Notes: generated by a model not told the origin, from the letters alone. DNA of 6,218 bases from Bacteroidetes bacterium CG23_combo_of_CG06-09_8_20_14_all_32_9 (GCA_002771395.1 PCSS01000258.1:1218-7435); one strand, 5' to 3'; counted from the first letter of the stretch, positions 1 through 6,128 are shown. Numbers and translations: made by a program.

Positions 1-45
1 CCATTCAAAGTATAGTTACCACGTTTTCACTATTGGGAATATATC

Positions 46-73
46 AAAAAAAACGTAATCTAACGTCTTTTTT
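46..73 (-). terminator. Possible intrinsic terminator of the acyl-CoA dehydrogenase gene
   Basis: The element lies 12 bases beyond the stop codon. Two copies of the self-complementary ACGT (53-56 and 63-66) can pair around a 6-base loop. The stem may extend by pairing of the A run at 46-52 with the T run at 68-73, past one unpaired base (67). On the minus strand this reads A-run, g, ACGT, loop, ACGT, then eight T, which is the form of an intrinsic terminator. It is nearly symmetric and could also work for a gene approaching from the left on the plus strand. The stem has few G-C pairs, so the call is only moderate. Confidence 0.4.
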
Positions 74-84
74 ATTAGTCATAA

Positions 85-1869
85 TCAGAATTTATATACA
101 TTATCGGCAATAAGTTTTGCTGCAATTCTTCGTCGGGCTTCTTTTATATTTACAGGTTCAATTAATGTAAAATATTGCAGGCCTTTATGAAGTTTGTTAA
201 ATTCATCGTCCTGGGCGAATGAATTTATTGCATCCATTCCTGATTTATAAATACGGCAAGATGCTTCATAAACAAACACATCACAGATGTCGGCATATAC
301 AGAATAATCTGCGGCGCTCTTTATTGCTTTAAGTTTTTCAACTCTTAAAACAACAGATTCAACTGCATACAACTGAATTACCATATCAGAAATACTCATC
401 ATTATTTCCTGTTCTGTATTAAATTTATTTCCTACATTTTCATAAGCTCTGGTAAGAATCAGAAGCACAGCTTTTTTAAGTTGTCTTACATAAAAATATT
501 TCTTACCAAAATAATCGGAAAAAGAACTGGCTTTATCATTCAGGGTATCAATTTGCTTATAAATTAATCTGCCGGTATTGAACACTACCGAATCGGCTTT
601 TTTGGCAAACTTAAGCAAGGTATCAGTTACTACTAAACGATTAATTTCGTTTGTACCTTCAAAAATACGGTTGATTCTGGCATCACGATAAGCGCGTTCA
701 ACATTCATTTCAGCAGAAAACCCCATTCCACCATGAATTTGTACGGCTTCATCAACAATATAATCCAAAGTTTCTGAACCCAAAACCTTAAGAATGGCGG
801 CTTCCATAGCATATTCACCTAAAGTTACAAGACAGGCTTTAACCTTATCCATGCCATTTACTATGTACATTTCGTTAGTATTATCAACATACATACTTGT
901 ACGATAAACAGCAGATTCAGTAACAAATTGACGAATAACCTGTTCTGCCATTTTGTACTGGATAGCGCCAAAATTTGATATCAGACTTCCAAACTGTTTC
1001 CTTTCGTTTGCGTATTTCACGGAATCGGAAATAGATGTTTTTCCTGCACCCAATACGTTTGCACCTAATTTAATACGTCCAATATGAAGAATATTTAATG
1101 CTATACGAAATCCTTCGCCTCTTTTGCCAAGTAAATTTTCTACCGGTACAACACAATCATTAAAGAAAACCTGAACTGTTGAGGACCCTTTAATTCCCAT
1201 TTTCTTTTCTTCAGGGTTAAAGCTAAGCCCCGAAAAACTACGCTCAACAATAAAAGCGCTCAGTATTTTATCGTCATCAATTTTAGCAAATACGGTAAAT
1301 ACATCTGCAAAACCACCGTTGGTAATCCACATTTTCTGTCCATTCAGTATATAGTTTTTTCCATCTTCAGAAAGAACAGCTTTTGTTCTACCTGAATTTG
1401 CATCGGAACCTGCATTTGGTTCAGTAAGACAATAAGCACCCGCCCATTCGCCACTTGCTAATTTTGGGAGGTATTTTTGTTTCTGCTCCTCTGTACCATA
1501 ATATAATATTGGCAATGTAGCAATCCCTGTATGAGCTGAGAAAGCTACCGCAAAAGAATATCCGGCACCCAACTCATCTGAAGCGAGCATTGAGGTTACG
1601 AATGACTGCCCAAATCCACCATACTCTTCAGGAACCGAAATACCCAATAAACCCATTTCACCTGATTTTGCAAGCAGACTCCTCATTAGTCCCGGTTCCT
1701 TTTCATCAATTCTTTTAAGATTTGGCAGTACATCCTGTTTCAAAAAATCTTTACACGTACCGGCAACCATTTTCTGTTCTTCATTAAATTCTTCAGGAAT
1801 AAAAACATCAGCAGCCGTTGATTCCAAAATCAAAAATTCACATCCTTTTAATACTTTAATATTGACCAT
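85..1869 (-). CDS. Acyl-CoA dehydrogenase, long form with C-terminal extension (VLCAD/ACAD9-like layout)
   Basis: This FAD flavoprotein oxidises an acyl-CoA to the trans-2-enoyl-CoA in the cytoplasm and passes electrons to electron-transfer flavoprotein; chain-length specificity cannot be read from the sequence. At 594 residues it is about 200 longer than short- and medium-chain enzymes, resembling the very-long-chain type. The N-terminal helical domain spans about 25-140. The FAD/substrate signature AYCLTEPNAGSD is at 145-156, followed by MWITNG at 180-185 in the beta domain. The C-terminal helical domain has QIHGGMGF at 377-384 and RIFEGTNEI at 401-409. E404 aligns with the catalytic glutamate of VLCAD, by family knowledge. 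Residues from about 425 to the end form the extra helical region. The ATG start lies about 25 bases after a good Bacteroidota promoter and has no Shine-Dalgarno sequence. The frame is intact and the motifs complete. It appears monocistronic or first in its transcript, since the gene upstream is divergent. Confidence 0.95.
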   Translation of the reverse strand: MVNIKVLKGCEFLILESTAADVFIPEEFNEEQKMVAGTCKDFLKQDVLPNLKRIDEKEPGLMRSLLAKSGEMGLLGISVPEEYGGFGQSFVTSMLASDELGAGYSFAVAFSAHTGIATLPILYYGTEEQKQKYLPKLASGEWAGAYCLTEPNAGSDANSGRTKAVLSEDGKNYILNGQKMWITNGGFADVFTVFAKIDDDKILSAFIVERSFSGLSFNPEEKKMGIKGSSTVQVFFNDCVVPVENLLGKRGEGFRIALNILHIGRIKLGANVLGAGKTSISDSVKYANERKQFGSLISNFGAIQYKMAEQVIRQFVTESAVYRTSMYVDNTNEMYIVNGMDKVKACLVTLGEYAMEAAILKVLGSETLDYIVDEAVQIHGGMGFSAEMNVERAYRDARINRIFEGTNEINRLVVTDTLLKFAKKADSVVFNTGRLIYKQIDTLNDKASSFSDYFGKKYFYVRQLKKAVLLILTRAYENVGNKFNTEQEIMMSISDMVIQLYAVESVVLRVEKLKAIKSAADYSVYADICDVFVYEASCRIYKSGMDAINSFAQDDEFNKLHKGLQYFTLIEPVNIKEARRRIAAKLIADNVYKF

Positions 1870-1894
1870 AAGTATTATATATTTTTATAAACTA

Positions 1895-1925
1895 CAAATG
1901 TATAAGAATTTTGAAAAAAAACAAA
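1895..1925 (-). promoter_or_regulatory. Bacteroidota-type promoter for the acyl-CoA dehydrogenase gene
   Basis: On the minus strand TTTG (1925-1922) is followed after 19 bases by TACATTTG (1902-1895). This is an exact match to the TTTG / TAnnTTTG pattern of the primary sigma factor in Bacteroides and Flavobacterium, with normal spacing. Transcription should begin a few bases downstream, near 1888, giving a leader of about 20 bases before the ATG. The match is seen directly; activity is inferred. Confidence 0.75.
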
Positions 1926-1966
1926 GACTAAATAAAGTCTGTCTGTAAAGTTTATAATTCGTTCCA

Positions 1967-2000
1967 ATTTAAGATTTATGATTTAAGATTTATGATTTAA
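1967..2000. repeat. 14-bp direct tandem repeat, 2.4 copies
   Basis: The unit ATTTAAGATTTATG occurs perfectly twice in a row (1967-1980, 1981-1994), followed by six more matching bases (1995-2000). It lies upstream of the acyl-CoA dehydrogenase promoter and in no gene. It is very AT-rich and looks like a replication-slippage product; no function is evident. Confidence 0.85.
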
Positions 2001-2086
2001 AACCCTAATAATCAATCGAAAATCTGAATTGTTAATTCTAAAATAATTTGAAACTCCGACATTACGGACAAGCACTAAAAAACACG

Positions 2087-2102
2087 AAATAGTTAACTAT
2101 TT
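2087..2102. repeat. Perfect 16-bp palindrome
   Basis: AAATAGTTAACTATTT is exactly self-complementary with no central spacer. It lies midway between the two divergent starts, 198 bp from the LysM gene and 218 bp from the acyl-CoA dehydrogenase gene. A dimeric regulator could bind such a site, but it is far from both promoters. One perfect 16-bp palindrome in several kb of AT-rich DNA is not very unlikely by chance. Confidence 0.6.
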
Positions 2103-2140
2103 ATAACTGTTCGGATAGGAAATTAAGGGGTTGAGGTGCC

Positions 2141-2161
2141 GGCTTCTGGTCACTGGTTTCT
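2141..2161. repeat. Three degenerate 7-bp tandem units
   Basis: GGCTTCT, GGTCACT and GGTTTCT follow one another with period 7, preceded by a shorter related unit GGTGCC at 2135-2140. The complementary strand reads as ACCAGTG/ACCAGAA-like units. I know this style of heptamer as intergenic low-complexity sequence in Bacteroidota. No coding or regulatory role is visible. Confidence 0.5.
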
Positions 2162-2264
2162 TTTAAAACGAACAGCATATTTAAGGTTTAAGTTATCTAA
2201 CGGGGAAAACATCTCTTGGTAATTTTTTTTTAAAATTTTAGAACCCTCCTTATCAACAAATAAT

Positions 2265-2272
2265 TATCTTTG
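2265..2272 (+). promoter_or_regulatory. Bacteroidota-type -7 promoter element for the LysM protein gene
   Basis: TATCTTTG matches TAnnTTTG exactly, 27 bases before the ATG, so the leader would be about 20 bases. No clean TTTG is found 19-21 bases upstream; the nearest candidate is the weak TTAG at 2238-2241. The AT-rich tract just before it (2223-2240) could help as an upstream element. There is no Shine-Dalgarno sequence; the bases before the start are A-rich, as is normal in this phylum. Confidence 0.65.
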
Positions 2273-2299
2273 TTGTTCTGAACCCAAAAAATTGATAAC

Positions 2300-4261
2300 A
2301 TGATTTTAAAGAATATTTTTCTTTTAATGTTTTTAGTATTCGTTTTATTTTCGTTATCCGGAAATGCTCAGGAATCAACAATAACTATAAAGAAAAACGC
2401 TAAAAAAGAGATAATTAACGGGAAAAAATATTTTGTTCACGAAGTTCAAAAAGGCGAAACATTATATGCAATAAGTAAGGCATATAACATTGACCAGAAC
2501 ATTATCGCCTTTGAAAATCCCGATGTTTTTGAAAAATTTATACCAGGTCAAATTCTTTATATACCTTATGAAATTGAATCTAACCTGTTAAATTCCCCGA
2601 ATTTTAAAATACATGTTGTAACAAAGGGCGAAACACTTTATTCAATTTCTAAAAAATACAATGTAAGTATAACAGATATAAACAAATATAACCCCAAAGC
2701 AGAAACCAGTTTACAAATTGGACAAAATCTTAAAATCCCTCAAAAGCCGGCAATTAATACTGTAAATATTTCGCAAACAAAAGATACATCAAAATATATT
2801 TTTCATAAGATTGAGAAAAATCAGACGATGTATTCAATTTCAAAGCAATACAATGTTCCAATTGATGAAATTTATAAATCAAATACAGAATTAGAAACAA
2901 AAGGTTTAAAAAATGGTGAAACAGTAAAAATTCCTAAATATTCTGTTAATAAACCAATTATTAACGATGAAATTTCACTTGAGCCAAAAGTTGATACTGT
3001 AACCACTGCTCTTATTCCAGATGTAACTCATAATATGCCTGCTAAAATTACTGATTGTGGAAAATACGATTATTCGGTAAAACGCGAAAATTTTAAAATC
3101 GCTCTACTTCTTCCTTTGCAAAGTGATGCAATAACAATTGATAACGAAGATGAAAAATCATCTGATCCCAATTCTGATTTTGAGCCGCAACCCAAGCCGT
3201 TTTTGGAATATTATGAAGGATTTTTATTAGCTGTTGATTCTATGAAAAAAAACGGTGAAAACATTACTGTCAAATTATTTGATATAAAAACAGATTCTGC
3301 AAAAACTCTGGAAATAATTTCAAAAAACGAATTAGAAAATATGGACATTATTATAGGTCCTGTTTACGAACAAAATTTCAAGTTAATTTCCAATTATGCT
3401 AAAAAGAAAGGCATTAATATTATATATCCTGTAAATTCTCAAAATTCCGAGATATATTTAAACCCGCGTGTATTTCAGGTAAATTCAAGTTTTTCAATGC
3501 AAATTACTCAGGCTACCCGTTATCTTGCTTCATTTAAAGACATTAACTATGTTGTAATTCAAAATGGAAGTAAAGATGAACTTGAAATAATCAATATTTA
3601 CAAGAAAAAACTCTTTAAACAGTATTTAGTAAATTTTAAATCTGAAAATGTTCCTTACAAAGAAGTTATGTACAGTTCTGCCGGTATATCCGGTGTAGAA
3701 AATGCTCTTAATAAGGATATAATTAACTCAATAATAATTCCATCAGACGAGCAAATTTTTGTAATAAATCTTTTTACTAAACTTCAACCATTAACAAAAA
3801 AATTTAAAATTATTCTTGCAGGAATGCCATCGTGGAAAAATTTCGATAATAACATAGAACTAGAGTATTTACATAACTTAAATATGCATTCTTTTGTACC
3901 TTTTTATACTGATTATTCAAACTCGTATGTAAAAAGTTTTGTTTTAGATTACAGATACAATTTTAAATGTGAGCCAAGCAAATACAGTTTGTTAGGTTAC
4001 GATACCGGTCTATATTTTTTAACTGCTCTTAAAAATTACGGACACAATTTTCAGGATTGTTTGCCAAATCTTAAAGTTCAACTTTTACAATCTGATTTTA
4101 ACTTCGTAAAGTTAGGTGATAAAGGCGGTTACGAAAATAATGGAACTTTTATTTTACATTATAATCAGGATAATGATGTAAAAGTTGTAAACGTTGTTAC
4201 AGATACAATTAAAAATCCGCTTACTTTTCCTGATATTCAAATAAGAAAAATAAAACCTTAA
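2300..4261 (+). CDS. Secreted triple-LysM protein with periplasmic-binding-protein-like domain
   Basis: Residues 1-23 look like a signal peptide: K4, a hydrophobic core, then likely cleavage near GNA-Q, with no lipobox cysteine. Three LysM domains follow at about 44-89, 103-147 and 166-212, each with the KGETLYSIS-like core and ending in an IP or KIP motif. LysM binds N-acetylglucosamine-containing glycans, so peptidoglycan attachment is likely. After a linker (about 213-262), residues 265-635 resemble a type-1 periplasmic binding fold (IALLLPL at 267-273, DIIIGPVY at 349-356). The C-terminal half is less conserved, so its ligand is unknown. Such proteins are often named ABC transporter substrate-binding proteins, but no permease or ATPase gene is nearby. 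A role resembling the outer-membrane peptidoglycan-synthase activator LpoA, which also has a periplasmic-binding fold, is possible but only inferred. The gene appears monocistronic and converges on the next one. Confidence 0.85.
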   Translation: MILKNIFLLMFLVFVLFSLSGNAQESTITIKKNAKKEIINGKKYFVHEVQKGETLYAISKAYNIDQNIIAFENPDVFEKFIPGQILYIPYEIESNLLNSPNFKIHVVTKGETLYSISKKYNVSITDINKYNPKAETSLQIGQNLKIPQKPAINTVNISQTKDTSKYIFHKIEKNQTMYSISKQYNVPIDEIYKSNTELETKGLKNGETVKIPKYSVNKPIINDEISLEPKVDTVTTALIPDVTHNMPAKITDCGKYDYSVKRENFKIALLLPLQSDAITIDNEDEKSSDPNSDFEPQPKPFLEYYEGFLLAVDSMKKNGENITVKLFDIKTDSAKTLEIISKNELENMDIIIGPVYEQNFKLISNYAKKKGINIIYPVNSQNSEIYLNPRVFQVNSSFSMQITQATRYLASFKDINYVVIQNGSKDELEIINIYKKKLFKQYLVNFKSENVPYKEVMYSSAGISGVENALNKDIINSIIIPSDEQIFVINLFTKLQPLTKKFKIILAGMPSWKNFDNNIELEYLHNLNMHSFVPFYTDYSNSYVKSFVLDYRYNFKCEPSKYSLLGYDTGLYFLTALKNYGHNFQDCLPNLKVQLLQSDFNFVKLGDKGGYENNGTFILHYNQDNDVKVVNVVTDTIKNPLTFPDIQIRKIKP

Positions 4262-4291
4262 TTTACTTGAAAAGGTCATTAATTGTCATTT

Positions 4292-4352
4292 ACCCTGTTA
4301 GATAATCACTTTTAAAATTAATGCTTTCATTTTACAAACTATCTAACAGGGT
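4292..4352. repeat. Perfect 13-bp inverted repeat in the convergent spacer, possible bidirectional terminator
   Basis: ACCCTGTTAGATA at 4292-4304 is the exact reverse complement of TATCTAACAGGGT at 4340-4352. The arms enclose 35 AT-rich bases that can form weaker internal pairs. It begins 31 bases after the LysM gene stop and lies between two converging genes, a normal position for a shared terminator or 3' stabilising hairpin. The long loop and lack of a following T run on either strand argue against a classical intrinsic terminator. A small mobile-element remnant is another option. Confidence 0.7.
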
Positions 4353-4362
4353 GAACTTCGCT

Positions 4363-4381
4363 GTCATTTACAATAAATGAC
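4363..4381. repeat. Short perfect hairpin, 8-bp stem and 3-base loop
   Basis: GTCATTTA (4363-4370), loop CAA, and TAAATGAC (4374-4381) form a perfect stem. GTCATTTA also occurs at 4285-4292, directly overlapping the left arm of the larger inverted repeat, so the right arm of this hairpin could pair with either copy. The hairpin runs directly into the 11-bp tandem repeat. Confidence 0.6.
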
Positions 4382-4430
4382 TATTGAATAACTATTGAAT
4401 GACTACTGAATGGCTATTGAATGACTATGA
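4377..4430. repeat. 11-bp tandem repeat, five copies
   Basis: The unit ATGACTATTGA starts at 4377, 4388, 4399, 4410 and 4421. The first copy matches the consensus, copies two to four each differ by one base, and the fifth lacks one T. The start ATG of a sixth copy follows at 4431 and leads into a run of five G. The period is close to one DNA helical turn. The array lies within the convergent spacer, 54 bases beyond the stop codon of the protease gene. It is too short and spacer-free to be CRISPR. Confidence 0.9.
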
Positions 4431-4483
4431 ATGGGGGTAAAAGTCATTGAAAATCAAAAATCTGCTGACTTTACGGACAGAAA

Positions 4484-5542
4484 TTAATACGCTTCAACCT
4501 TAAAAATTAACGACTTTATTTTCTTAATCTGATTTGGTTTATCAAAATTTGATAAGCTATTATATTTTGATAATATAATTTGTTCGCTATCAAGTTTAGA
4601 ATTAAGGCTATCAACTAAATTAATAAGTAATTCTGATTTTATTGCAAAAGTAGCGCCTTCTATTTTGTTATTTTTGGCACATAACATACCAATAATTTCG
4701 CCCTTTGAATTTAGAAGCGGGCCACCGCTATTTCCAGGATTAGACGGAATAGAAACCTGAATTGTTGATGAATCTTCGTTATAACCTGTAAATGAGCTTA
4801 CTGAACCTTCGCCAAAAACCACATCTTTTTTAGAATATCCAAGTGTATAAACATTTTCGCCCAACTCAATGTTTTGGTCACTTAGCTTATATGGAATTTT
4901 ACCGAAATCGGAAAATGCAGAGTCGGATATTTTTAAAATAGCTACATCCAAAGACAGGTTATTAAATACAATATCGGCATGATAACGAATAAGTGAATCC
5001 TGACAATTAACAACAAAAATTGAATCAAAATCTTTTACAATATGATAACTTGTAATAATGTAACCATCAGGTGCAATCGCAAAACCAGTTCCGGCAATAT
5101 ATGAATACTCCGATTTGTTGAATGAAAATAAAGCGTCCCAAAGTGATTTTTGGTTATTTGTAAGCATTGTTATATTATTAGCAAGCTGGGTATATGTCTG
5201 TAAATTTTTTTTATATGAAAACCATCCTGAATAATAGAGAGTTCCCACAACTGCAAAGAAACTAACAGCCGCAACAGCGACATAATGAATAATTCTTGTT
5301 CTTAAATTTAAATAATTTATTTTAAAGTTACTTTTCTCATTTTCTGCTTCTGCTAACCATTGTTTGGCATTATTTTCGGCTTTTAATAATTGTAAATCAT
5401 TAAAAAGTTGAACATTTTCTTCAAACTGCAATTTTAATTCAGTATCAGCATTAATTGCTGAAAATAACTCTAACCTTTCATTTTCGTTCAATGAATTGTT
5501 AAAATATTTTTCACTTAATTCTGTAAATCTAATTAAGTCCAT
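4484..5542 (-). CDS. Membrane-anchored trypsin/HtrA-like serine protease with anti-sigma-like N-terminus
   Basis: Residues 1-83 are a charged, helical cytoplasmic segment resembling the N-termini of Bacteroidota anti-sigma factors (ELSEKYFNNSLNENER at 8-23). One membrane helix lies at about 85-107, with R81 and R83 on its inner side. The external region carries a trypsin-like domain at about 148-310. Its triad appears complete: H167 in TSYHIV, D199 in SLDVAILKI and S272 in NPGNSGGPL. There is no PDZ domain, unlike HtrA/DegP. A basic C-terminal tail (about 335-352, NQIKKIKSLIFKVEAY) follows. The gene overlaps the upstream sigma-factor gene by 14 bases, and the ATG is preceded by an AAAAGGAG sequence 10 bases upstream, supporting this start and translational coupling. 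Likely role, inferred: it binds and controls the partner sigma factor while the protease senses or processes an envelope signal. It could instead be a stress protease merely co-expressed with the sigma factor. Confidence 0.88.
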   Translation of the reverse strand: MDLIRFTELSEKYFNNSLNENERLELFSAINADTELKLQFEENVQLFNDLQLLKAENNAKQWLAEAENEKSNFKINYLNLRTRIIHYVAVAAVSFFAVVGTLYYSGWFSYKKNLQTYTQLANNITMLTNNQKSLWDALFSFNKSEYSYIAGTGFAIAPDGYIITSYHIVKDFDSIFVVNCQDSLIRYHADIVFNNLSLDVAILKISDSAFSDFGKIPYKLSDQNIELGENVYTLGYSKKDVVFGEGSVSSFTGYNEDSSTIQVSIPSNPGNSGGPLLNSKGEIIGMLCAKNNKIEGATFAIKSELLINLVDSLNSKLDSEQIILSKYNSLSNFDKPNQIKKIKSLIFKVEAY

Positions 5543-6128
5543 TATTTAATATCTCCTTTTTCAAAACTACTTTTTCAAAAAATATTTTCTTCAACCGCAG
5601 CAGACATTTATATTTCTGAGTTTTTGCATTATCGGCATTTGTGTAACCCATTTTTTTAGCGATTTCCTGCATTGACAAATTATTCAAATAAAAATTAGAC
5701 AGCAAAGAACTACACGGTTCACCAAGTAAAACCAAACATTGCGACAAATGCAATAAATTTTTTTCATGCTCATTATATTCTTCAATGTCCGATTCATCAA
5801 TATTTACAAACTCATCAGGTTCTTTTACAGAAACAGGGGCTTTTTTTTTTCTTTTTAATTCCGTAAGCCAAATTCGCCTGCAAACTGAGTAAATATAGGT
5901 TTTAATCTTACAATCAAGATTAAAGTCAGTATTTTTTACATTTCGAAAAAGAACTAAAAATCCATCCTGAAAAACATCTTTTGCATCTTGCAACATTCCT
6001 CCATTTTGACGGATAAATTTTTCAACCATCGGAAAATGAAGCTTATAAATAGTTTTAATTGCATGTTCGTTATTTTCTCTAACTCCTTGCAATAATTCCG
6101 CTTCGCTCCAGAAATTACTCAATTTCAT
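5529..6128 (-). CDS. ECF-type RNA polymerase sigma-70 factor
   Basis: This 199-residue protein has the two-domain layout of extracytoplasmic-function sigma factors. Region 2 covers about 25-96, with DAKDVFQDGFLVLFRNV at 48-64 (core binding) and TYIYSVCRRIWLTELKRKKK at 77-96 (-10 recognition). An acidic linker (about 103-124) joins it to region 4 at about 125-182, whose helix-turn-helix includes LSMQEIAKKMGYT (151-163) followed by KTQKYKCLLRLKK for -35 recognition. It is the first gene of a two-gene operon with the membrane protease, which begins inside its 3' end. No Shine-Dalgarno sequence precedes the ATG. A TAnnTTTG-like box with one mismatch (TATATTTT, 6188-6181) lacks a partner TTTG, and a possible ECF-type GGTTAC (6168-6163) lies closer to the start, so the promoter is unsettled. 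A run of ten A encodes part of the basic stretch between the two domains. The regulon is unknown. Confidence 0.93.
   Translation of the reverse strand: MKLSNFWSEAELLQGVRENNEHAIKTIYKLHFPMVEKFIRQNGGMLQDAKDVFQDGFLVLFRNVKNTDFNLDCKIKTYIYSVCRRIWLTELKRKKKAPVSVKEPDEFVNIDESDIEEYNEHEKNLLHLSQCLVLLGEPCSSLLSNFYLNNLSMQEIAKKMGYTNADNAKTQKYKCLLRLKKIFFEKVVLKKEILNNGLN
5553..5560 (-). promoter_or_regulatory. Shine-Dalgarno-like sequence for the protease gene
   Basis: AAAAGGAG on the minus strand ends 10 bases before the protease ATG and lies inside the last codons of the sigma-factor gene. The other three genes have no such sequence, as is usual in Bacteroidota. Its presence at an overlapping start suggests re-initiation by ribosomes finishing the sigma factor. 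Because it falls in coding sequence (a Lys-Glu pair near the C-terminus), it could be coincidental. Confidence 0.5.

Larger units (their letters stand above)
1870..2299. other. Divergent intergenic region of 430 bp
   Basis: This gap separates two divergently transcribed genes and carries a promoter near each end. Between the promoters are a 14-bp direct repeat (1967-2000), a 16-bp palindrome (2087-2102), three degenerate 7-bp units (2141-2161) and single copies of two motifs seen again in other spacers (2058-2072 and 2194-2205). A T-rich stretch (2223-2240) lies just upstream of the right-hand promoter. I see no convincing gene: the longest reading frame noted, 25 codons at 2101-2178 on the minus strand, has no start signal and overlaps repeat-like sequence. 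The stretch at about 2115-2160 is more GC-rich than its surroundings, which suits repeat-derived sequence. Confidence 0.7.

Noticed and set aside
2101..2178. 25-codon open frame on the minus strand in the divergent region (begins MLFVLKETSDQKP)
   Set aside because: It overlaps the degenerate 7-bp repeats and has no start signal. Its composition is the kind that intergenic CCAG-type repeats in Bacteroidota give when translated.
2300..4261. Annotation as an ABC transporter amino-acid-binding protein
   Set aside because: There is no permease or ATPase gene nearby, and the three N-terminal LysM domains point to a wall-attached role. Only the fold resemblance is kept.
4284..4370. Inverted repeat with flanking 9-bp direct repeats considered as a complete MITE with target-site duplication
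   Set aside because: The left direct repeat overlaps the arm by one base and the right copy is 9 bases away from its arm. The boundaries do not fit a clean insertion, so it is reported only as a repeat.
4377..4430. Tandem repeat considered as a CRISPR array
   Set aside because: The 11-bp units are directly adjacent, with no unique spacers, and no cas gene is present.
4484..5542. Calling the protease DegP/HtrA
   Set aside because: No PDZ domain is present, and the protein has an N-terminal cytoplasmic segment plus a membrane helix instead of a cleaved signal peptide.
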